A stretch of DNA of 9,063 nt from positions 1-9,063 of the forward strand of contig DJEG01000032.1 of the NCBI GenBank assembly GCA_002431305.1, written 5' to 3'. Below are positions 1 to 5,742 of this stretch, piece after piece. Position numbers and translations under genes: made by a program. The stretch comes from Ruminococcaceae bacterium UBA5904 (lineage in GTDB: Bacteria > Bacillota > Clostridia > Oscillospirales > Acutalibacteraceae). The notes under the pieces were generated by a model that saw nothing but the letters and a program-made list of their open reading frames with translations, searched no databases and was not told the DNA's origin. How positions within the stretch are numbered: position 1 is the stretch's first letter; every line of letters begins with the position of its first letter.

Positions 1-31
1 AATCATATTTAAAAATCTCTGCCTTTACCCC

Positions 32-50
32 GGGAAGACAATGTCTTCCC
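32..50. repeat. 19-bp near-perfect palindrome (hairpin or binding site)
   Basis: GGGAAGAC-AAT-GTCTTCCC gives a perfect 8-bp stem with a 3-nt loop. It lies about 60 nt past the stop of the leftward M23 gene. Neither strand has a U-tract directly after the stem, so it is not a textbook rho-independent terminator. It could be a weak terminator, an mRNA 3' end stabiliser, or an operator for a gene to the left of the window. The rest of positions 1-112 is AT-rich and shows nothing else. Confidence 0.5.
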
Positions 51-112
51 ATACATAATTTGTCAAATCTCAATAAAAAAATTATGCGATAAATTAATAT
101 ACAATAATCATA

Positions 113-841
113 TCAATCGTTATCGTTCGTAAATCCCATAACCTCCAGCGGGTCGGACACAACGCCGTTTACCCTCATTTCAAGATGAAGATGCGCAGTC
201 GAATCGCCCTTTTCGCACGGGATTTCTCCGACATATCCGATGCACGAACCCGCTGAAATAAGCTCGCCCGACTTACAGTTTATCGTCTGGGGCTGGAGTC
301 CGCAGTATTTTGACGTAACTCCCCCGCCGTGGTTCATCTCCACGACCGTACCCCACACGGTATCGTCGTACACGGCGGTGACCTTACCCTCGGCAACCGC
401 CTTTACGCCGTCGCCGTACGAACATGTAAAGTCAATACCCGCGTGACTTCGCCAGTCGCCCATAATCTCATTGTAAACGGGCGTTTCTGCCGAATATTCG
501 CGTAAAATTTCCTTGCCCAACGGCAGATTATAATATTCGGGAGCCTTGCTCTCGGTCGCCGAAACCGTCTTTGCACTCGTCGGCTCCGCAGCCGTTTCAG
601 GCGCAGGCTTTGCGGTCGTCCTCTCGTCCTTTTCAAAATTAAGAGGCGTGTCAACCTGTCTGTTCGCGGTCGTCTGCGATGTCGCCGGCAGTGTCGTAAC
701 CTCGTTGTCGGGTTCTGTTTTCAGTACCGAATTCGCAGCACCCAACCCCACGAGCGTTACCGCGGCAATGCACGAGGCAACGGCGGCGGTCAGTTTCTTT
801 TTCGAATTTATTCTCTTTGAATTGTAATCGTCATTCATCAT
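113..841 (-). CDS. spoIIQ: SpoIIQ-like membrane-anchored M23 (LytM) family protein
   Basis: This 242-residue protein has a basic N-terminus, one membrane helix (about residues 17-37), a Thr/Ala/Glu-rich linker (about 40-100) and a C-terminal M23/LytM domain (about 125-235). The zinc-binding signatures are present: H133-A-G-I-D137 and H217-L-H219. The short N-terminal helix, the 'GDWRSHAGID' entry to the domain and the 'IGYVGEIP' stretch before HLH resemble SpoIIQ. SpoIIQ is the forespore membrane protein that binds SpoIIIAH across the intermembrane space during engulfment. The His usually found in the 'YxHL' motif of active LytM hydrolases is replaced: here it reads Y179-C-G-L. A loss at this position is common in SpoIIQ-type proteins and suggests a scaffold or weak enzyme. 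A sigma-F-like promoter upstream supports the assignment. AAAGGA (851-856) is the ribosome site for the ATG at 841; a second ATG follows directly. Against it, no spoIID or spoIIID neighbour is visible. The M23 family is certain; the SpoIIQ identity is likely but inferred. Confidence 0.72.
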   Translation of the reverse strand: MMNDDYNSKRINSKKKLTAAVASCIAAVTLVGLGAANSVLKTEPDNEVTTLPATSQTTANRQVDTPLNFEKDERTTAKPAPETAAEPTSAKTVSATESKAPEYYNLPLGKEILREYSAETPVYNEIMGDWRSHAGIDFTCSYGDGVKAVAEGKVTAVYDDTVWGTVVEMNHGGGVTSKYCGLQPQTINCKSGELISAGSCIGYVGEIPCEKGDSTAHLHLEMRVNGVVSDPLEVMGFTNDND

Positions 842-863
842 ACGTACCGTTCCTTTCCGATAA

Positions 864-892
864 AATTATGCCCCGGAAGGAAAAATCTATAC
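864..892 (-). promoter_or_regulatory. Sigma-F-like (forespore) promoter of the SpoIIQ-like gene
   Basis: Read on the minus strand, GTATA (888-892) is followed after 14 nt by GGGCATAATT (864-873). The second element fits the sigma-F -10 consensus GGNNANAMTW at every fixed position, and GTATA fits the GYATA -35 consensus. The match also partly suits sigma-G (CATAAT core). Transcription would start near 857, giving a leader of about 16 nt that carries the AAAGGA ribosome site. No good sigma-A promoter was seen for this gene. Confidence 0.55.
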
Positions 893-935
893 GTAAAAGA
901 AAAATCAAAAAATTTATTTTTTTACAAACAAACGT

Positions 936-964
936 TTGCTTTTTTTGAAAATATGTGTTAGAAT
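936..964 (+). promoter_or_regulatory. lexA promoter (sigma-A, extended -10)
   Basis: The -35 is TTGCTT (936-941), followed by a 17-bp spacer and the extended -10 TGT-TAGAAT (956-964). The start of transcription should fall near 971, inside the SOS box. A 10-bp palindrome, CAAACGTTTG (929-938), overlaps the -35 element. Confidence 0.65.
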
Positions 965-970
965 AGTTAA

Positions 971-982
971 GAACAAAAGTTC
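971..982. promoter_or_regulatory. SOS box / LexA operator
   Basis: GAAC-AAAA-GTTC is a perfect inverted repeat with the 4-nt spacing of the Firmicute SOS box (consensus CGAACRNRYGTTYC). It lies 6 bp downstream of the lexA -10 and covers the expected transcription start. This is the arrangement expected for autorepression of lexA, relieved when RecA filaments trigger LexA self-cleavage. Confidence 0.85.
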
Positions 983-1006
983 GATTAATTTTTTCACGGT
1001 GGTAAA

Positions 1007-1600
1007 ATGAAAGAAATCAACGCAACTCAGCAGAGAATATACGAATATCTCGAGGAGCGCATGCAGACAGGCTATCCGCCCTCGGTCAGGGAGATTTGTC
1101 AGGCTGTCGGACTTAAGTCAACCTCATCCGTACAGGCTAACCTCGACGCGCTCGAAAGGGCGGGCTACATCGAGCGCGACCCGATGCTCAAACGCTCCAT
1201 CCGTCTTGTTACAAACGGGGACGACAATGTAACGAATGTCCCGATTGTCGGCACCGTAACCGCGGGTATGCCTATCCTCGCGGTCGAACAGATAGAGGGG
1301 TATCTCCCGTACTCCGGACGCGTTTCCTCGGACAAACCGCTTTTCGCGCTCAAGGTGCGCGGTGACTCGATGATAAACGCGGGTATATTCGACGGCGATA
1401 TTATTGTCGTTGAAAAAACGCCGACCGCTTTAAACGGCGAAATCGTCGTAGCCATGGTTGAGGACGAGGCGACGGTAAAGCGTTTTTATAAAGAAAACGG
1501 ACATTTCCGTCTCCAGCCCGAGAACGACGACTATGAGCCGATTATTGTAAACGAGGTCGTAATTCTCGGCAAAGTTGTATCGCTCGTGCGTTATTTTTAA
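1007..1600 (+). CDS. lexA: LexA repressor (SOS response)
   Basis: LexA represses DNA-damage-response genes and inactivates itself by cleavage when RecA is activated. The 197-residue length is normal for the family. The N-terminal winged helix-turn-helix (about 1-68) contains the 'PPSVREICQAVGLKSTSSV' recognition region. The C-terminal S24 peptidase domain (about 78-195) shows the scissile Ala86-Gly87 pair in 'VTAGMP', the nucleophile Ser121 in 'RGDSM', and the general base Lys158 in 'ATVKRF'. All three parts needed for self-cleavage are intact. GGTGG (998-1002) precedes the ATG. The gene diverges from the SpoIIQ-like gene and has an SOS box at its own promoter. No terminator follows its stop codon; the next promoter begins 2 bp later, so readthrough into the 41-aa gene is likely and would put that gene partly under SOS control. 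Confidence 0.97.
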   Translation: MKEINATQQRIYEYLEERMQTGYPPSVREICQAVGLKSTSSVQANLDALERAGYIERDPMLKRSIRLVTNGDDNVTNVPIVGTVTAGMPILAVEQIEGYLPYSGRVSSDKPLFALKVRGDSMINAGIFDGDIIVVEKTPTALNGEIVVAMVEDEATVKRFYKENGHFRLQPENDDYEPIIVNEVVILGKVVSLVRYF

Positions 1601-1601
1601 C

Positions 1602-1628
1602 TTGACATAATCAAAATTTTGGTATAAT
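1602..1628 (+). promoter_or_regulatory. Promoter of the 41-aa peptide gene
   Basis: TTGACA (1602-1607) and TATAAT (1623-1628) are both exact consensus hexamers. The 15-bp spacer is shorter than the optimal 17. The promoter begins 2 bp after the lexA stop. A 10-bp palindrome, TAGTATACTA (1633-1642), lies across the expected start of transcription and could be an operator. Confidence 0.6.
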
Positions 1629-1670
1629 ATATTAGTATACTATTAATATATATTTATCGGAGGTTATATC

Positions 1671-1796
1671 ATGGACGCATTGGCAGTATTTTTTGACTTT
1701 CTCGGCGGTTTCTTCAAATGGCTCTCTATCTTCTTTGATAAACTGTTCCATTATAAACACGAAACGGTTTCGAAGGAAGAAACGGTTACAAAGTAA
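1671..1796 (+). CDS. Small amphipathic peptide, 41 aa, unrecognised
   Basis: I do not recognise this gene. It has its own consensus promoter, a strong ribosome site (GGAGG, 1659-1663, 7 nt before the ATG) and a dedicated terminator after its stop, so it is very likely real despite its length. Residues 3-28 are dominated by Phe, Leu, Ile and Trp. Polar residues recur every seven positions (D2, D9, K16, D23, H30), with G12-G13 and S19 between them. The pattern predicts an amphipathic helix with a broad aromatic face lying on a membrane, or a short membrane-inserted helix. The tail (about 29-41) is charged, rich in Lys, Glu and Thr. It contains an FLGG tetrapeptide that also occurs in SpoVM, but that alone does not show homology. 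Possible roles are a membrane-associated regulator, a toxin-like peptide, or a small SOS-linked protein given its position after lexA. Confidence 0.75.
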   Translation: MDALAVFFDFLGGFFKWLSIFFDKLFHYKHETVSKEETVTK

Positions 1797-1810
1797 GCAT
1801 TAAAGAAAAC

Positions 1811-1844
1811 GCGCAGTTGGGTTTTTCCGGGCTGCGCTTTTTTT
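1811..1844 (+). terminator. Rho-independent terminator after lexA / 41-aa gene
   Basis: GCGCAG (1811-1816) pairs with CTGCGC (1832-1837). The stem extends inward through two U-G pairs, one mismatch and two G-C pairs to a T5 loop. Seven T residues follow (1838-1844). Confidence 0.85.
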
Positions 1845-1896
1845 CCGTGTCAATTTTTAAATTTTGGTTTTTGCGATTATTGTTTGGGATTATTAA

Positions 1897-3282
1897 ATGA
1901 AAAAAATTTCTTCGGCACAGATGTGCTCCGGTCCTCTTTTCGGACCGATGATAAGATATACGATACCCATAATTCTCACGGGTATTTTACAGCTTCTCTT
2001 CAACGCCGCCGACCTTATCGTCGTAGGTCAGTTCTGCGGTAACGTTTCCGTCGCGGCAGTCGGAGCGACTAGCGCGCTGATAAACCTGCTGGTAAATTTA
2101 TTCATAGGACTTTCTGTCGGTGCAGGCGTGCGCGTTGCGCAGTCGCTCGGCGCGGGCAATGCCGACGACACGCACAGAATAGTCCACACATCGATTCCGA
2201 CCGCATTAACAGGCGGAATAATTCTTACGGTAATAGGTCTGTTCTTTTCGGAAGGACTGCTCCGCATGATGGGCACGCCCGACGACGTTATAGATTTGTC
2301 CGCAGTATACATGAAAATCTATTTCTGCGGTATAACATCGGCGATGCTTTATAACTTCGGCTCGGCAATTTTACGAGCCGCGGGCGACACGAAAAGCCCG
2401 CTTATATACCTGACGACAGCGGGAGTTATCAACGTCATATTCAACGTCATATTCGTCCGCGCGTTTAATATGGACGTGGCGGGCGTTGCTCTCGCAACAT
2501 CGATATCACAGACAGTTTCGGCGATACTTATTATTATTAAATTAATAAGAAGAGACGACGAGTGCAAACTGACGTTAAAGAAAATGAGAATTCATATTAA
2601 TGCTCTCAATAGAATTATGAGCATCGGAATCCCCGCCGGCATACAGGGTTCGCTTTTCTCGATTTCCAATGTTATAATTCAGTCGTCGATAAACTCGTTC
2701 GGTTCTCTTGTAATGTCCGGCTGTTCAGCGGCGATGAGTCTTGAGGGATTCGTTTACACGACCATGAACTCGTTTCATCAGACGGCGCTCAACTTCACCG
2801 GTCAGAACTTCGGCGCGGGAAATTACAAGCGCGTCGGCAGAATAGCCGGCATCAGCCTGATGTACGTTTCGATTGCCGGCATAGCCGCAGGCAGTGCGGT
2901 GTATTTCTGCGCAAAACCACTGCTCTCTATTTACATAACCGACTCGCCCGAGGCGATTTCGTACGGAATATTAAGACTCGGCTACGTCTGCCTGCCGTAT
3001 TTTCTGTGCGGTATAATGGACACGACGACCGGCGTTTTAAGGGGCATGGGACGCTCCGTTTCGCCTATGATTATAACGGTTCTCGGCGCGTGCGCGTTCA
3101 GAATCGTATGGATATACACGATTTTCAGAGTCGAAAAATTTCACACGCTCGAATGCCTTTTTGTATCCTACCCGATATCGTGGATTCTGACGTTCGCGGC
3201 GGAATTTATATTGTTCTTGATAGTTTATAAAAAGTATGTCAAAAAAGGCGTCGAATTAAAAAAGAGCGAAGCGGAGGCTTAA
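1897..3282 (+). CDS. MATE family efflux transporter
   Basis: This 461-residue integral membrane protein has about 12 hydrophobic segments in two homologous halves, the length and layout of MATE (multidrug and toxic compound extrusion) carriers. These export cationic drugs or metabolites in exchange for Na+ or H+. Each half carries the family's Gly-rich marker: QSLGAGN (82-88) and GQNFGAGN (302-309). Also typical are LRAAGD (159-164) and LRGMGRS (381-387), each in the second part of its half. The substrate cannot be read from sequence. The ribosome site is weak (GGGA, 1887-1890), and I see no clear promoter in the 50 bp between the preceding terminator and the ATG. The last codons supply the ribosome site of the next gene, so the two are co-transcribed. 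Confidence 0.93.
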   Translation: MKKISSAQMCSGPLFGPMIRYTIPIILTGILQLLFNAADLIVVGQFCGNVSVAAVGATSALINLLVNLFIGLSVGAGVRVAQSLGAGNADDTHRIVHTSIPTALTGGIILTVIGLFFSEGLLRMMGTPDDVIDLSAVYMKIYFCGITSAMLYNFGSAILRAAGDTKSPLIYLTTAGVINVIFNVIFVRAFNMDVAGVALATSISQTVSAILIIIKLIRRDDECKLTLKKMRIHINALNRIMSIGIPAGIQGSLFSISNVIIQSSINSFGSLVMSGCSAAMSLEGFVYTTMNSFHQTALNFTGQNFGAGNYKRVGRIAGISLMYVSIAGIAAGSAVYFCAKPLLSIYITDSPEAISYGILRLGYVCLPYFLCGIMDTTTGVLRGMGRSVSPMIITVLGACAFRIVWIYTIFRVEKFHTLECLFVSYPISWILTFAAEFILFLIVYKKYVKKGVELKKSEAEA

Positions 3283-3286
3283 AAAA

Positions 3287-3799
3287 ATGATAATGCCGTT
3301 TGCAAATAAAACACCCGTAATCGACGAGAGCTGTTTTATCGCGGATAACGCGTCGATAATAGGCGACGTTACGATAGGCAGAGATTCGTCCGTTTGGTTC
3401 GGCGCGGTGATAAGGGGCGACGCTGAAAAAATCATTATCGGCGAAAAGTCGAACGTTCAGGACAACGCCGTAATCCACTGCGACCCGAGGTATAAAACCG
3501 TCATAGGAAACGGCGTGACGATAGGTCATTCGGCGATAATACATTCCGCCGAGATAGGCGATAACGTACTCGTCGGCATGGGCGCGATAGTCATGAACAA
3601 AGCGAAAATCGGTAAAAATTCGATTATCGGCGCGGGCGCGCTCGTCACGGAGTCGACTGTAATTCCCGAAAATTCCGTTGCGTTCGGCTCCCCCGCAAAG
3701 GTTGTAAAGAAAACCACGCCGGTGCAGAATTTGATGAATAAAACAAACGCCTCGTCGTATGTCAGCGAGGGGAAGAAATATAAAAAAGAAAATAAATAA
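3287..3799 (+). CDS. Gamma-class carbonic anhydrase-like hexapeptide-repeat protein
   Basis: This 170-residue protein is a left-handed beta-helix built from hexapeptide repeats (about residues 8-140), as in the gamma-carbonic anhydrase, YrdA and PaaY family. Three metal-ligand histidines are in the expected places: H64 ('QDNAVIHCD'), H81 and H86 ('IGHSAIIH'). The conserved RGD (43-45) and 'NVQDN' (56-60) motifs are also present. It lacks the acidic loop of the archaeal enzyme Cam, so it belongs to the shorter CamH/YrdA-like branch, whose CO2-hydration activity varies. The C-terminus (about 141-170) is Lys-rich and probably disordered. The ATG lies 4 nt after the MATE stop, and GGAGG (3273-3277) within the end of the MATE gene serves as its ribosome site, implying translational coupling. 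A functional link between the two products is not obvious. Confidence 0.9.
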   Translation: MIMPFANKTPVIDESCFIADNASIIGDVTIGRDSSVWFGAVIRGDAEKIIIGEKSNVQDNAVIHCDPRYKTVIGNGVTIGHSAIIHSAEIGDNVLVGMGAIVMNKAKIGKNSIIGAGALVTESTVIPENSVAFGSPAKVVKKTTPVQNLMNKTNASSYVSEGKKYKKENK

Positions 3800-3829
3800 A
3801 CAAAAACATACTTACCGATTGTTAATCAA

Positions 3830-3861
3830 AAGAGCGAACCGTTAATCCGCGGTTCGCTCTT
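3830..3861. terminator. Bidirectional terminator between converging genes
   Basis: AAGAGCGAACC (3830-3840) and GGTTCGCTCTT (3851-3861) form a perfect 11-bp stem around a 10-nt loop. It lies in the 78-bp gap between the rightward carbonic anhydrase-like gene and the leftward trpB. Runs of T follow on both strands, though imperfect (TATTATTT rightward; TTTT leftward, overlapping the stem end), so it probably serves both. Confidence 0.8.
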
Positions 3862-3877
3862 ATTATTTACAATTGTT

Positions 3878-5251
3878 TTATAAATCTACTTTAGGAAGAC
3901 CTTTAAGACTCTCTTCCAGCGCTTCGTCAGTAAGAACAGAGTCCTTCATAAGTCCGTCGTTATACTGACCGTACGCGACCATATCAAAGTATCCCGTACC
4001 GGTAAGTCCGAAGAGAATCGTCTTTTCTTCGCCCGACTCCTTGCACTTTAACGCCTCGTCAATTGCGGCTCTTATCGCGTGACTGCTCTCGGGCGCGGGG
4101 AGAATTCCCTCTATGCGTGCAAACTGCTCAGCCGCTGCGAAAACCTCGGTCTGCTTTACGGTTGTCGCTCTCATGTAACCGTCGTGGTAAAGCTGAGATA
4201 GAATACTGCTCATACCGTGGTAACGAAGACCGCCGGCGTGAATCGGCGAAGGCATGAATCCGCTGCCGAGCGTATACATTTTTGCAAGCGGGCAGACCAT
4301 TCCCGTGTCACAGAAATCGTAAGCGTACTTACCTCTCGTAAAGCTCGGGCATGACGCGGGCTCAACTGCTAAGAAATCGTAATCCGCTTCGCCTCTTAAC
4401 TTCTCGCCCATGAACGGTGAGATAAGACCGCCGAGGTTCGAACCACCTCCGGCACAGCCGATAATAAGGTCGGGCTTTACGCCGTATTTGTCGAGAGCGG
4501 CTTTTGCCTCGAGTCCGATAATGCTCTGATGAAGAAGAACCTGATTTAAAACGGAGCCGAGAACGTATCTGTACCCTTCGTGCGTAACGGCGGTTTCAAC
4601 TGCTTCGGAAATAGCGCATCCGAGCGAACCGGGAGTGTCGGGAAAACGCTCTAAAATCTCTCTGCCGACCTTAGTCGTGTTCGAGGGAGACGGAGTTACG
4701 TCCGCGCCGTACGTTCTCATAACCTCCCGGCGGAACGGCTTCTGCTCGTAGCTCGTCTTAACCATATATACCTTGCAGTCGAGTCCGACGTAAGCGCACG
4801 CCATCGACAGCGCGGTACCCCACTGACCCGCTCCGGTCTCTGTTGTGACGCCTTTTAATCCCTGCTGTTTTGCGTAATAAGCCTGCGCGATAGCGGAGTT
4901 GAGTTTGTGCGAACCGGAGGTGTTGTTGCCTTCAAATTTAAAATAAATCTTCGCGGGCGTATCGAGAGCCTTTTCAAGATTGTATGCTCTGACGACGGGC
5001 GAGGGTCTGTATGTTTTATAATAATCAAGTATCGTCTGCGGAATTTCGAAATAAGCGGTATCGTTGTCAAGCTCCTGCTTTACGAGTTCGTCGCAGAAAA
5101 CGCCGTCAAGCTCTTCGGCTGTCATGGGCTTTAACGTACCGGGATTCAAAAGGGGCGCGGGCTTGTTCTTCATATCCGCGCGGACATTGTACCACGCCTT
5201 CGGCACCTCGTCTTCTGACAAATAAATTTTGTAAGGGATTTTTTCACTCAT
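3878..5251 (-). CDS. trpB: TrpB2-type tryptophan synthase beta chain (PLP-dependent)
   Basis: The enzyme joins indole and L-serine (or O-phosphoserine, as shown for some TrpB2) to make tryptophan. At 457 residues it is longer than classical TrpB1 (about 400), with the extended N-terminus typical of the TrpB-like subfamily. The PLP lysine is K116 in 'GSHKLNSA'. The catalytic Glu is E138 in 'ETGAGQWG', where classical TrpB usually has 'ETGAGQHG'. The phosphate-binding loop is GGGSN (268-272). No trpA or other trp gene is next to it, so it probably acts alone, for example in indole salvage, or with genes elsewhere. AAAGGAAG (5261-5268) lies 9 nt before the ATG. The Trp-specific T-box leader shows that expression rises when charged tRNA-Trp falls, which strongly supports a role in tryptophan supply. 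Confidence 0.95.
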   Translation of the reverse strand: MSEKIPYKIYLSEDEVPKAWYNVRADMKNKPAPLLNPGTLKPMTAEELDGVFCDELVKQELDNDTAYFEIPQTILDYYKTYRPSPVVRAYNLEKALDTPAKIYFKFEGNNTSGSHKLNSAIAQAYYAKQQGLKGVTTETGAGQWGTALSMACAYVGLDCKVYMVKTSYEQKPFRREVMRTYGADVTPSPSNTTKVGREILERFPDTPGSLGCAISEAVETAVTHEGYRYVLGSVLNQVLLHQSIIGLEAKAALDKYGVKPDLIIGCAGGGSNLGGLISPFMGEKLRGEADYDFLAVEPASCPSFTRGKYAYDFCDTGMVCPLAKMYTLGSGFMPSPIHAGGLRYHGMSSILSQLYHDGYMRATTVKQTEVFAAAEQFARIEGILPAPESSHAIRAAIDEALKCKESGEEKTILFGLTGTGYFDMVAYGQYNDGLMKDSVLTDEALEESLKGLPKVDL

Positions 5252-5275
5252 TTTCTTTTACTTCCTTTCATCTGT

Positions 5276-5306
5276 CTGCGGGACTAAAAAAACTCCCGTC
5301 CCGCAG
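5276..5306 (-). other. Alternative hairpin competing with the trpB terminator
   Basis: CUGCGGGAC (5306-5298), part of the 3' arm of the terminator, is also perfectly complementary to GUCCCGCAG (5284-5276) just past the U-tract. The result is a 9-bp GC-rich hairpin with a 13-nt loop that contains the U-tract. It cannot coexist with the full terminator. It could form once RNA polymerase has read through, and it ends about 8 nt upstream of the trpB ribosome site. Confidence 0.6.
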
Positions 5307-5335
5307 TTACTCAAAAATAACTGCCGGGACAGGAG
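5286..5335 (-). terminator. T-box regulated intrinsic terminator
   Basis: On the minus strand, segment 5335-5318 pairs with 5309-5293 through 17 base pairs, with one bulged G and one U-G pair. The 8-nt loop lies at 5317-5310. Seven U residues follow (5292-5286). The 5' arm contains the UCCUG and CGGC that the antiterminator also needs, so the two structures exclude each other. Confidence 0.93.
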
Positions 5336-5582
5336 ATAAAGTTCCTGCGGTGCCACTCGGCTTGACGGATATACCGCCCGCTCTGCGTATGCTGTCACAT
5401 ACCGACCTTTTATAACGGAGAGTCCGCTCCGTCTCGCCTACCGTCCGCGAATTAAAAAAACTCGGATTTCCGCTCGCCCTCATAAGCCCATTCGCATACA
5501 CTCTGACCGCCCCGCTTCCACCGTCCGGGACTCTCTGAACGCCGAATATATATGCTACTCACTCTTATTCAACGGTTTATAC
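5286..5582 (-). promoter_or_regulatory. T-box riboswitch, tryptophan specificity
   Basis: This is the leader RNA of trpB, about 297 nt to the end of its terminator. Stem I is recognisable: UAAG (5564-5567) pairs with CUUA at its base. An AGUA motif and GCAUA/UAUGC pairing frame the specifier loop. CAGAGAG (5531-5537) and GGUGGAAGC form the conserved distal region. Directly after UAUGC the RNA reads GAA-UGG, placing the specifier codon UGG (Trp) at 5488-5490. The antiterminator carries the T-box core UGGCACCGC (5347-5355). Its bulge UGGC can pair with a tRNA acceptor end of G-CCA, and bacterial tRNA-Trp has G as discriminator base. CAGGA/UCCUG and GCCG/CGGC supply the antiterminator helices, using the same strand that otherwise builds the terminator. 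Uncharged tRNA-Trp should thus switch trpB on. Confidence 0.95.
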
Positions 5583-5587
5583 TTTGA

Positions 5588-5615
5588 ATTATACACACTT
5601 TTTTCGTTATGTCAA
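5588..5615 (-). promoter_or_regulatory. Promoter of the T-box-trpB transcript
   Basis: On the minus strand, TTGACA (5610-5615) and TATAAT (5588-5593) are exact consensus hexamers with a 16-bp spacer; TGTG precedes the -10. Transcription should start near 5582, giving a leader of about 330 nt before the trpB start codon. Confidence 0.88.
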
Positions 5616-5684
5616 TAATCTTTAAAAATTTTTTTCAAATTGAATTTTTATTCGTTTGTATTCTGTTAAAATTGCATGAAATTA

Positions 5685-5713
5685 TTGACTTTGCAACTTA
5701 TTTTATTTATAAT
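5685..5713 (+). promoter_or_regulatory. Promoter of the leucine-rich-repeat gene
   Basis: TTGACT (5685-5690), a 17-bp spacer and TATAAT (5708-5713) form a near-consensus sigma-A promoter. It diverges from the T-box-trpB promoter, with about 70 bp between the two -35 elements. The 5616-5684 interval between them is very AT-rich and shows no further site I can name. Confidence 0.83.
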
Positions 5714-5742
5714 ATCAATATTAATGCATACGGAGTGATTTT

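Noticed and set aside
5445..5475. Possible second terminator inside the T-box leader (CGGAAATCCG followed by a T7 run)
   Set aside because: The stem would be only about 4 bp, too weak; the T-run more likely lies in the linker between Stem I and later stems.
5011..5501. Open frames on both strands across the trpB start and its leader
   Set aside because: They overlap the trpB coding region or the T-box RNA, have no ribosome site, and show composition expected of shadow frames.
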